NCBI GenBank assembly: GCA_943331005.2
Contig: CALQJX020000031.1
Span: forward strand, 1-36,490
Source: Bordetella parapertussis
GTDB taxonomy: Bacteria; Bacteroidota; Bacteroidia; Chitinophagales; Chitinophagaceae
Direction of reading: 5' to 3'
DNA: 36,490 bases
The first letter of the stretch is position 1. Each line of letters starts with the position of its first letter. The notes below the pieces were generated by a model. The model was not told the DNA's origin. It searched no databases and saw only the letters and a list, made by a program, of their open reading frames with translations. Of this stretch, positions 26,747 through 33,715 are shown in pieces. Made by a program: the position numbers and the translations under genes.

Positions 26747-27094
26747 TTAGTTGCTGAACGGGTTTTCTATGATATTGTACATGCCGGCAGGATTGTCTTC
26801 GAGCGCAGCAGTGATCTCGTTGAATAAAAGGCCACTGCCTCCGCCAAAGTGCTGAATGATCCTGATATGTGGCTGCTGCATCGTGAAGATCCTGATGAAC
26901 TTCTGTTCCTGAAAACTATCTATGCCGGCACCCAGCAGCACCAGATCGAAGTGTTGCTGATGGCATAGCTCTATGGCTTTCTCATCATCGTCTGTGCCGG
27001 TGGCTTCCCACTCTTCGTTGCCGTTGATGAGCCGAACCACTGTTTGCAGTATGAGCGGCTGCCTGCCTATGACCAATATCTGTTTCCGGCTCAT
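26747..27094 (-). CDS. Degenerate response-regulator receiver-like protein
   Basis: A 115-residue protein from ATG 27094 (MSRKQILVIGRQPLIL). Its start overlaps the nitroreductase stop as ATGA, indicating translational coupling, so longer upstream frames are rejected. The pattern of beta1 (QILVIG), helix, EWEATGT, AIELCHQQHFDLVLLGAGID and HIRIIQHFGG follows a receiver fold. The acidic pair after beta1 is replaced by RQ, and the phosphorylated Asp after DLVLL is replaced by Gly. It should not be phosphorylated in the usual way. It may be a pseudo-receiver acting by protein contact. The family match is by pattern only. Confidence 0.6.
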   Translation of the reverse strand: MSRKQILVIGRQPLILQTVVRLINGNEEWEATGTDDDEKAIELCHQQHFDLVLLGAGIDSFQEQKFIRIFTMQQPHIRIIQHFGGGSGLLFNEITAALEDNPAGMYNIIENPFSN

Positions 27095-27666
27095 AATGCT
27101 TTGGTGAATTCGTTGATGGGTTTTCTGGTGCGTTCTGTGAGTTCTCTTGTTCTGAAAGGTTCTTCGAGATCGTTTGGGTTGCCCAGGTAGCCGAGAGCTA
27201 TAATGCAAACAGGCTCTGTATCTTCTGACAGGTGCAGCTCGCTGATGAGCCTGGTTTTATCGAAGCCACCCATAAGGTGGGCATAAATATCATGCGAAAG
27301 TGCCTGATGAATGAGGTTGCTGTTGGCCATGCCCAGATCGTGTGCGTTCCAGAGGTTTACTGCCTTTGTAGCCTCGAATGTTTTGCGGGCTGCTGCTACC
27401 ATGAGTATGGCAGCATTGCCAGCCCATGCCTGATTGCCGGGTGCCAGACAACTGAAGATCTTATTGAAACCTTCTGTGCCGTTGTGTGCATACATATATT
27501 GCCATGGCTGCTCGTTGTTGGCACTGGCGGCCCAGCGTGCTGCTTCGAACAGTGAATTCAATACATCGTCGGTGATGGGTTGTTTGTTGAATGCTCTGGC
27601 GCTCCATCTGCTGCCTATACTTTCTGTAATGGGGTGGTCGTTTTTGGGGTGTTTTATGTGTTTCAT
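27091..27666 (-). CDS. Nitroreductase-family flavoprotein
   Basis: A 191-residue FMN-dependent oxidoreductase of the nitroreductase fold. It shows the FMN phosphate-binding SRWSARAFNKQPI near residue 20, the AARWAASANNEQPWQYMY helix, AILMVAAA and the GMANSNLIHQAL helix. It ends in CIIALGYLGNPNDLEEPFRTRELTERTRKP, a common C-terminal form in Bacteroidota. Substrates of such enzymes range from nitroaromatics to quinones and cannot be told here. It is the first intact gene after a Crp/Fnr-like remnant and overlaps the receiver-like gene by 4 bases. Confidence 0.92.
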   Translation of the reverse strand: MKHIKHPKNDHPITESIGSRWSARAFNKQPITDDVLNSLFEAARWAASANNEQPWQYMYAHNGTEGFNKIFSCLAPGNQAWAGNAAILMVAAARKTFEATKAVNLWNAHDLGMANSNLIHQALSHDIYAHLMGGFDKTRLISELHLSEDTEPVCIIALGYLGNPNDLEEPFRTRELTERTRKPINEFTKAL

Positions 27667-27715
27667 TTTGTTTGAATGCTTTGTTGTGTGTAGTACTGTA
27701 AGTTAGTTATCTATG

Positions 27716-27886
27716 TTATGATGTTGCGTTTGTGAATGCTGAGCCACTACAAACGTCGTTCTCGTGCAGGAGGAATTGTTTTTTCTTCAGCTTGCGGGCC
27801 TGCAACAGGGATATGAAATGTTCCTGCTCCTCTGGTGTGCGATTGATGTGCTTGCCTATGTTTTGCAGAATGAGCGAGGAATCCAT
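27716..27886 (-). pseudogene. N-terminal remnant of a Crp/Fnr-family regulator
   Basis: A 56-codon frame starts at ATG 27886 (MDSSLILQNIGKHINRTPEE). It reads like the N-terminus of Bacteroidota Crp/Fnr regulators: a short helix, then SLLQARKLKKKQFLLHENDVC, where the family has RKLKKxQFLLxEGDVC and continues into the cyclic-nucleotide-binding barrel. Here the family pattern breaks after VCSGSAFTNATS and a stop follows. Only about 50 bases separate it from the nitroreductase start, so the rest of the barrel and the DNA-binding domain are missing. Such regulators often sit next to nitroreductase and YceI genes, which fits a lost local regulator. A functional small protein cannot be excluded. Confidence 0.6.
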
Positions 27887-28113
27887 GTGCTAAAAGTAGT
27901 GATTTGAGGAATGACAGGGAAAAGGGTGTGGCAGATAAAGTGTGATCATTGAAGGTTATGTATGTGGGTGTGTTCTATGTATGGAAATTGCGCACTTTTT
28001 TAGAAAAATATTTTGCAGGGTATATTTATTGATAATCAATGATCTGTGACAATTTCTTTGCTCAAAAATTTCCCAAAAATTGCTCGCGCGTTATTTTTAA
28101 TATGATAACATGT
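27887..28113. other. Intergenic region before the REP-like repeats
   Basis: AT-rich and non-coding; nothing specific is recognised before the repeat at 28114. It lies upstream of the Crp/Fnr remnant and may contain its old promoter. Confidence 0.4.
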
Positions 28114-28386
28114 GTGATAACTGATATGTATAACTGTTGTTGCTGCTGCGGTATGTAGGGTAGGTGTGTGCATAGGCACTACCAGCCACAAATGCTGTGC
28201 TAATGGGTGGGTATGGCAGTGGGAAGATATTCATAATTTTTGGGGGAGGCAGTTACAAACTGCCCTCTTGCGTGAGGCACGGGTTGGCAGGAATGCAAGG
28301 GCAACGCGCCAAACCCGCGCCAGTGTGGGAAACAGGCGTTACAAACGCCATTCCGCTGCATCCTCGTTGCAAACGAGGACGAGTTG
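28114..28386. repeat. REP-like element, tandem copy A (full)
   Basis: Starts at GTGATAACTGATATG and runs 273 bases to the next copy. It holds three hairpins of one design: GGCAGTTACAAACTGCC at 28248, GGCGTTACAAACGCC at 28335 and TCCTCGTTGCAAACGAGGA at 28361. A further long-range pairing CTTGCGT with ATGCAAG lies between the first two. The region is non-coding. Confidence 0.85.
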
Positions 28387-28608
28387 GTGATAACTTATAT
28401 GTATAACTGTTATTGCTGCTGCGGTATGTAGGGTAGGTGTGTGCATAGGCACTACCTGCCACAAATGCTGTGCCAATGTGTGGGTGTGGCAGAGGGAAGA
28501 TATTCACAATTTTTTGGCGGAGGCAGTTACAAACTGCCCTCTTGCGTGAGGCACGGGTTGGCAGGAACGCAAGGGCTACGCGCCAAACCCGCGCCAGTGG
28601 GATAGTTG
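28387..28608. repeat. REP-like element, tandem copy B (lacks last two hairpins)
   Basis: Direct repeat of copy A with many substitutions. It contains hairpin GGCAGTTACAAACTGCC at 28522 and the CTTGCGT/ACGCAAG pairing. It ends after GCGCCAGTGGGATAGTTGG without the two 3' hairpins. It lies just past the NHL gene stop at 28627 on that gene's downstream side. Confidence 0.85.
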
Positions 28609-28626
28609 GTCTTTGATTGCTTACCC

Positions 28627-29955
28627 TCAATTCTTCATCACCTTATTCACGTATAGCTTATCACCACTCCGCACATATACCAGGTAGATGCCGGAAGGAA
28701 AACCCGAAAGGTCTACTTCAGTACTTCCGCTCGTTATGGTTTGAGAGAGAACGGCCACACCTCCAATATTGTAAATAGTAAGCAACGATATGCCGGCCGG
28801 TACATGCACCGAAAACACACCTGTAGTAGGATTGGGAAACAACTTCGCCTCAACACCTTTGTCTACATCGGTTACAGCGACACCGCTACTTACTTTGCGT
28901 ATTCTATGATTTACATAGTCAGTAATATAAATATTGCCATTGTCATCTGTACATACGTTCGTACATTTTAGTTTAGCGTTGGTGGCAGGACCTCCATCTC
29001 CTCCATATCCTACATTCCCGCCTGCTTCTGTCGTAATTACATTAGTGATTGCGCTAACTTTTCTTATGGCACCGTTGCGATAGTCGGCAATAAATAAGTT
29101 GTTGTGCTTATCAACAAATATTCCGGTGGGCTCATTTAGTTGTGCATTTGCTGCGGGGCCGTTATCTCCCGAATAGCCTACTACACCTGTTCCTACTATA
29201 GTCGTAATCTTGTTAGTGGAAACACTGATTTTTCTTATCACACCATTCCAGGAATCAGAAATAAAAATGTTTCCTGCATCATCAAGATCGACATCTATAA
29301 CTCCATTAAATTGGGCAATCGTGGGATCTCCCCCGTTGCCAGAATATCCCACTACACCTGTTCCTGCTACAGTTGAAATAATTCCAGTCGTTAGATTGAT
29401 CTTCCGGAGTTTGTGGTTTAAGCAATCAGATACATATAAGTACTCATTTCTTACACGCAGTCCTCCCGGACCATTTAACTGTGCACCAGTAGCAGCACTT
29501 CCATCGCCACTCGTTCCCACCGTACCATTTCCTGCAATAGTGATGATTGTACCAGTAGTAGATATTTTACGTATTCTATAATTTCCTCCATCAGCTATAT
29601 AGATATTGCCCGCAGCATCTATGCATATACCTTCTGGAATAAATAGTTGAGCACTAGTCGCATCACCACCATCGCCAAAATATCCCGGACTGCCGGTTCC
29701 TGCTATAGTTGTTATAATACCTGTTGACAAGTTTATCTTTCGTACTACATGATTAGAGCCATCGCAAAAAAGGAGATTATTGTCTAAATCCATGCAAATT
29801 GAGTAAGGATCATTCAATTTAGCGTTTGTTGCAGGCCCACCATCACCACTGTAGCCTGCGGAGTCCTTCCCTGCAATGGTTGTAATAATATTCACCTGTG
29901 CATGCGTAAAAATGCAGGCGTAGGTGAATATTATTGTTAAAACATATCTTGTCAT
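28627..29955 (-). CDS. Secreted NHL-propeller protein with T9SS sorting domain (copy 1)
   Basis: A 442-residue exported protein. The signal peptide (MTRYVLTIIFTYACIFTHAQ) is followed by six NHL-type units of about 55 residues, with GYSGDGGPATNAKL, then GIxxDxxGNIYIAD, then RIRKIS, and TTIAGTG. They should fold as a six-bladed beta-propeller. A type A T9SS sorting domain closes the protein (KLFPNPTTGVFSVHVPAG, then GIYLVYVRSGDKLYVNKVMKN), directing it across the outer membrane, usually to the cell surface. Its ATG overlaps the stop of an orphan sorting-domain fragment as ATGA. It is a paralogue of the gene at 30251-31588. Ligand unknown. Confidence 0.9.
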   Translation of the reverse strand: MTRYVLTIIFTYACIFTHAQVNIITTIAGKDSAGYSGDGGPATNAKLNDPYSICMDLDNNLLFCDGSNHVVRKINLSTGIITTIAGTGSPGYFGDGGDATSAQLFIPEGICIDAAGNIYIADGGNYRIRKISTTGTIITIAGNGTVGTSGDGSAATGAQLNGPGGLRVRNEYLYVSDCLNHKLRKINLTTGIISTVAGTGVVGYSGNGGDPTIAQFNGVIDVDLDDAGNIFISDSWNGVIRKISVSTNKITTIVGTGVVGYSGDNGPAANAQLNEPTGIFVDKHNNLFIADYRNGAIRKVSAITNVITTEAGGNVGYGGDGGPATNAKLKCTNVCTDDNGNIYITDYVNHRIRKVSSGVAVTDVDKGVEAKLFPNPTTGVFSVHVPAGISLLTIYNIGGVAVLSQTITSGSTEVDLSGFPSGIYLVYVRSGDKLYVNKVMKN

Positions 29956-30239
29956 TGTTTTACAAATTTAAAGATAAATGTCCTTCCTTTTGAATCTATT
30001 ACGCTTGCCACATACATTCCGGCAGCAATATTTTCAAGATGTAACTGGTAGCTATTTTCTCGGAATGCTACTGGCTCCTTAAATACACTCCTACCCAAAA
30101 CATCAGAAATGTCAATTGATACAGCCGATGTATCTTGGATCATCTGCACCAGAGTCAGATTACCGTCATTTGGGTTCGGATACAATGAATATATCTGTCC
30201 CTGCCAATCTGTAGTAGTTGGTTTAATAATTGGTCTTTG
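29952..30239 (-). pseudogene. Orphan T9SS sorting domain, 5'-truncated gene fragment
   Basis: The open stretch runs from the TAA at 30240 to the TGA at 29952 (95 codons). It encodes only a sorting domain: QIYSLYPNPNDGNLTLVQ, then ENIAAGMYVASVIDSKGRTF and the basic end FKFVKQ. No ATG or signal peptide precedes it, and a TTG is the only start-like codon. It begins abruptly about 30 bases past the stop of the second NHL gene. It looks like the 3' end of a larger secreted-protein gene left by a duplication junction. Its stop overlaps the ATG of NHL copy 1. Confidence 0.8.
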
Positions 30240-30250
30240 TTAGCTTCCCT

Positions 30251-31588
30251 TCAATTCTTCTGCACCTTATTCACATAAAGCTTATCACCACTCCGCACAT
30301 ATACCAGGTAGATGCCGGAAGGAAAACCCGAAAGGTCTACTTCAGCTGTTCCGGTAGTAATAGTTTGTGATAGAACGGCCACTCCTCCAATATTGTAAAT
30401 AGTAAGCAACGAAATACCAGCTGGCACCTGCACCGAAAACACACCTGTAGTAGGATTGGGAAACAACTTCGCCTCAACAGCTTTATCTATATCTGTTACA
30501 GCCACACCGCTACTCACTTTTCTTATTCTGTTATTCTCATAATCTGCTATAATCAGGTTTCCATAACTATCTACACATATACCCGTTGGAAACAACTTAG
30601 CGTTTGTGGCTGGGCCTCCATCTCCTGCAAAACCTGTTACTCCTATACCTGCAATTGTGGAAATTATACCTGTGCTTACTGATATTTTCCTTACTGAACC
30701 ATTCTGATAATCAGCAACGAATATATTATTTCCTACGTCTACATATATCCCTGATTGCTGATTAAATGTTGCGTGTATTGCTGACCCACCGTCACCAGCA
30801 AACCCATTAGCGCCAGTGCCTGCTATTGTACTTATAACACCTGAAGCAACTGCGACTTTTCTTAAAACACTATTTAACTTATCAGATATGATCATGTCTC
30901 CTGTATTGTTTACATAGACATCAATCACCCCATTTAATTTGGCAGAGAGTGCATCTCCTCCGTCACCTGAATAACCTGCAATACCACTGCCAGCAACAGT
31001 TGAGATTAAGCCGTTTGAATTATTTACCCTACGTACCTTATTATTCGTATAATCAACGATATACAGATTTCCTTGTTTGTCTAAATTTATCCCAACTATG
31101 CCGTCCAATTCTGCATTAACACCTAAACCACCATCGCCATTTTGGCCTTGAATTCCTTTTCCAGCAACCGTGGTAATAATCCCCGTAGCAATATCAATTT
31201 TTCTAACTCTGTAATTGAGTGCATCACCTATGTAAATATTCCCATTAGTATCCAATGCCAAACCTTGAGGTATAAACAACTGAGCAGTTGTAGCTGCAAT
31301 TCCATCTCCATTATATCCACCAATACCATTGCCGGCAATGGTTGTAATTACTCCTGAAGAAAGATCAATTTTCCTAATTCTGTGATTTAGCGCGTCAGAG
31401 AAATATATACTTTCACTTTTTCGACAACATATTCTATAAGGTGCTTTCAATTTTGCATTTGTTGCCAAGCCACCGTCTCCACTATATCCAGTTGAGTCCT
31501 TTCCTGCAATGGTTGTAATAATATTCACCTGTGCCTGCGTTTTAAAGCAAGCACAAGCGAATATCATTATTAGGGTAAACCTTATCAT
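30251..31588 (-). CDS. Secreted NHL-propeller protein with T9SS sorting domain (copy 2)
   Basis: A 445-residue paralogue of the protein at 28627-29955. It has the signal peptide MIRFTLIMIFACACFKTQAQ, six NHL units with the same GYSGDGG and IYIxD motifs, and a type A sorting domain (LFPNPTTGVFSVQVPAG, then GIYLVYVRSGDKLYVNKVQKN). The first 30 mature residues and the last 85 residues are almost identical to copy 1 and the DNA is nearly so, whereas the propeller blades differ widely. This points to tandem duplication with later divergence or gene conversion at the ends. Its ATG overlaps the stop of a second orphan sorting-domain tail. Confidence 0.9.
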   Translation of the reverse strand: MIRFTLIMIFACACFKTQAQVNIITTIAGKDSTGYSGDGGLATNAKLKAPYRICCRKSESIYFSDALNHRIRKIDLSSGVITTIAGNGIGGYNGDGIAATTAQLFIPQGLALDTNGNIYIGDALNYRVRKIDIATGIITTVAGKGIQGQNGDGGLGVNAELDGIVGINLDKQGNLYIVDYTNNKVRRVNNSNGLISTVAGSGIAGYSGDGGDALSAKLNGVIDVYVNNTGDMIISDKLNSVLRKVAVASGVISTIAGTGANGFAGDGGSAIHATFNQQSGIYVDVGNNIFVADYQNGSVRKISVSTGIISTIAGIGVTGFAGDGGPATNAKLFPTGICVDSYGNLIIADYENNRIRKVSSGVAVTDIDKAVEAKLFPNPTTGVFSVQVPAGISLLTIYNIGGVAVLSQTITTGTAEVDLSGFPSGIYLVYVRSGDKLYVNKVQKN

Positions 31589-31683
31589 TGCTTTACAAAT
31601 TTAAAGATAAATGTCCTTCCTTTTGAGTCTATTACACTCGCAACATACATTCCTGCAGCAATATTTTCAAGATGTAAATGAAA
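31585..31683 (-). pseudogene. Second orphan T9SS sorting-domain tail (about 30 codons)
   Basis: The minus strand encodes LHLENIAAGMYVASVIDSKG, continuing to FKFVKQ and TGA, the same residues as the end of the fragment at 29952-30239. Similarity stops at about 31677 and an in-frame TAA follows at 31684. The stop overlaps the ATG of NHL copy 2 as ATGA, as in the other copy. Confidence 0.8.
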
Positions 31684-31805
31684 TTAGTAATAGTGATGAG
31701 GTGATAAAAGGCTACTTATTGATGGTATGGATTATTCCCATATTGGATTCGATTTCAAAATGGTTGACAAAAATTGAAAAAAACATCTTAAGCCAAATAA
31801 TGATT
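31684..31805. other. Unassigned AT-rich junction between CTD tail and REP-like copy C
   Basis: This stretch does not continue the sorting-domain gene and is not part of the repeat. On the plus strand it can be read as NEISNSDEVIKGYLL and on to ILSQI, which looks protein-like but has no start of its own. It may be a relic of an inserted segment. Confidence 0.35.
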
Positions 31806-32012
31806 CAGTTACAAACTGCCATCTTGCGTTAGGCACAGGTTGGCAGGAACGCAAGGGCTACGCGCCAAACCCGCGTCAGTGGGTAGGGGGGCAAGTCGAA
31901 AACACTTGGAGGATACTGGACACAAGTCGAAAAGACTAGCGCCAAAATGGGGGGAAACAGGCGTTACAAACGCCATTCCGCTGCATCCTCGTTGCAAACG
32001 AGGACGAGGGGG
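31806..32012. repeat. REP-like element, dispersed copy C with insertion
   Basis: Same orientation as copies A and B. It has CAGTTACAAACTGCC at 31806 (two 5' G lost), the CTTGCGT/ACGCAAG pairing, then GGCGTTACAAACGCC at 31960 and TCCTCGTTGCAAACGAGGA at 31986. Between them lies an extra segment of about 55 bases, absent from copy A, that carries CAAGTCGAAAA twice (31892 and 31923). It sits downstream of mnmE. Confidence 0.85.
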
Positions 32013-32069
32013 TCTGAAATAATATCTTTCAATTTTACTAACGGTTTTGTGCTCCTGTTTTTCATGCTA

Positions 32070-33461
32070 TTATTTACCGATACAAAACTTTGAAAATATG
32101 TAATCAAGTTTGTCTTCGGTGGTAACGACGCCGGTGATCTCGCCGAGGAAGTGTAGGCAGCGGCGGATATCGGGGGAGAGGAGATCGCCGGGAATGTTGT
32201 TGTCCATGCCGGTCCTGATGTCGGTAAGGGCCTGCAGTACCTGCTGCAGTGCTGCATAGTGGCGGGCATTGGTAACAATGGTGCCTTCCTGCTTTACGTG
32301 GCCACCGGCTACCATGCGGTAGAGGGCATCTTTGAGCTCTATAATATTTTCTTTGTTGCGGGCAGAAATGAGGAGTACTTCTTCGTTCAGTTCTTTTAGT
32401 GCCTGCAGGGCATTGTCGCGGCCTACTTCGTCGGTCTTGTTGCCAACGAGCAGGAATTTGCTGCCGCTGTTGCGGAATTCTTCGATCTGGCGGAGGAGGT
32501 CGGTTTGTTCGAAGTCGGACGAGATGAACTGTGCGGCATCGAAGAGGTAAATGACCACATCGGCTTTGTTCATAGCATCGCGGCTACGGGCGATGCCTTG
32601 TTTTTCTATAACATCGGTAGTGTGCTCTCTGATACCTGCGGTATCTATGAGCCGGAAGAGGATGCCGTTGATGTTGAGGGTCTCTTCAATCGTGTCGCGG
32701 GTGGTACCGGCAATTTCGCTGACAATGGCGCGCTCTTCGTTGAGCAGGGCATTGAGCAGGGTGCTCTTGCCTGCATTTGGCTTGCCGGCTATGGCTACGC
32801 TGACACCGTTCTTGATAGCATTGCCCAGGGTAAAGGAGCTGAGCAGCTGCTGTGTGGCAGTGGTGATGTTGTTGATGAGCTGGTAGAATTGGGTGCGGTC
32901 GGCAAACTCTACGTCTTCCTGACTGAAATCGAGCTCGAGCTCTATGAGTGCGCTGAACTTGATGAGCTGCTCGCGCATGGCGGCGAGGTCGTGACTGAAG
33001 CCGCCGCGGAGGTTGTGCATGGCGGCTTTGTGGGCGCTGCTGCTGTCGCTGGCTATGAGGTCGGCAACGGCTTCGGCCTGTGCGAGGTCGAGCTTGCCAT
33101 TGAGGAAGGCGCGCATGGTGAATTCGCCGGGGCGTGCCATTACTGCTCCGTGTGCTGCGCAGAGCCCCATGATCTGCTGCAGTATGAAGGATGAGCCATG
33201 GCAGCTGATCTCTGCAATATCGTCGCCGGTATAGCTGCGCGGGCCTTTGTAGAGGCTCACGACCACTTCGTCTATAACACGGTCGCCATCGACTATGCGG
33301 CCAAAATGCAGGGTGTGGGTGAGCTGCTGTGTGAGATCCCGACCTTTGAAAATGGCATTGACGATGGTGATAGCCTGTGACCCGGCGAGACGGATGATGC
33401 CGATGGCTCCCTGTCCGGGAGGGGTGGCAATGGCTACAATAGTGTCGGAGATGTGGAGCAT
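32070..33461 (-). CDS. mnmE: tRNA uridine-5-carboxymethylaminomethyl(34) synthesis GTPase
   Basis: A 463-residue tRNA-modifying GTPase that works with MnmG to modify U34 in certain tRNAs. The start chosen is ATG 33461 (MLHISDTIVAIATPPGQGAIGIIRLAG), the usual MnmE N-terminus. A longer frame to 33749 runs through intergenic repeats and is rejected. The folate-binding N-terminal domain includes RPGEFTMRAFLNGKLDLAQAEAV. The G domain has GKPNAGKSTLLNAL, DTAGIRE and NKTD, and the C-terminus ends in FCIGK with the essential Cys. All elements are intact. A TACTTTTG element sits only 4 bases before the ATG. Confidence 0.96.
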   Translation of the reverse strand: MLHISDTIVAIATPPGQGAIGIIRLAGSQAITIVNAIFKGRDLTQQLTHTLHFGRIVDGDRVIDEVVVSLYKGPRSYTGDDIAEISCHGSSFILQQIMGLCAAHGAVMARPGEFTMRAFLNGKLDLAQAEAVADLIASDSSSAHKAAMHNLRGGFSHDLAAMREQLIKFSALIELELDFSQEDVEFADRTQFYQLINNITTATQQLLSSFTLGNAIKNGVSVAIAGKPNAGKSTLLNALLNEERAIVSEIAGTTRDTIEETLNINGILFRLIDTAGIREHTTDVIEKQGIARSRDAMNKADVVIYLFDAAQFISSDFEQTDLLRQIEEFRNSGSKFLLVGNKTDEVGRDNALQALKELNEEVLLISARNKENIIELKDALYRMVAGGHVKQEGTIVTNARHYAALQQVLQALTDIRTGMDNNIPGDLLSPDIRRCLHFLGEITGVVTTEDKLDYIFSKFCIGK

Positions 33462-33465
33462 GGTG

Positions 33466-33473
33466 CAAAAGTA
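33466..33473 (-). promoter_or_regulatory. -7 element placed for a leaderless mnmE mRNA
   Basis: TACTTTTG on the minus strand, then CACC, then ATG. The start site predicted from this element falls at or next to the start codon. No -33 TTTG was found. Confidence 0.45.
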
Positions 33474-33479
33474 AGTTAT

Positions 33480-33627
33480 ATTGGAAAGGTGAAAGCGGGA
33501 AAGGTGAGAGCGGAAAGAGAGCGGGAAAGAGAGCGGAAAGGTGAGAGCGGGAAAGAGAGCGGAGAGCGTTGTTTTGAATTCGTCTGAATCACAGATTAAA
33601 CTGATTCTTGGATTTCGCTGATTGGTT
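33480..33627. repeat. Purine-rich plus GAATTCGTCTGAATC repeat, copy 1
   Basis: About 80 bases of GGTGAGAGCGG / GGAAAGAGAGCGG units, almost all purine on the plus strand, are followed by TTTTGAATTCGTCTGAATC, ACAGATTAAACTGATT and TTGGATTTCGCTGATTGG. The same composite occurs at 34173 and 34320. Confidence 0.85.
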
Positions 33628-33679
33628 TGAGTGGCTTCCTTCGCTGAAAAAGCTACGGCGGCTGAAAGGTGATATGGAG

Positions 33680-33711
33680 TTTGAAATTGTGGGGAGGGGT
33701 TTCTATTTTTG
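33680..33711 (+). promoter_or_regulatory. Full -33/-7 promoter of dtd
   Basis: TTTG at 33680-33683, 20 bases, then TATTTTTG at 33704-33711. Both elements and the spacing match the Bacteroidota consensus. Four bases (GGAT) separate the -7 element from the dtd ATG, predicting a leaderless or near-leaderless mRNA. Confidence 0.55.
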
Positions 33712-33715
33712 GGAT

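Noticed and set aside
27095..27208. 38-residue His/Arg-rich extension of the receiver-like protein
   Set aside because: It is the nitroreductase coding sequence read in another frame; the ATGA overlap at 27091-27094 gives a natural start.
28166..28630. Open frames inside the REP-like repeats
   Set aside because: They follow the repeat sequence, differ between copies, and have no recognisable protein features.
31611..31832. 73-codon plus-strand frame starting in the sorting-domain tail
   Set aside because: Its first part is antisense to the tail and its last part is in the REP-like repeat. At most the middle could be a relic.
32505..33468. Long antisense frames opposite mnmE (229 and 260 codons)
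   Set aside because: They are opposite a well-supported gene and have the composition of shadow frames of a GC-richer coding region.
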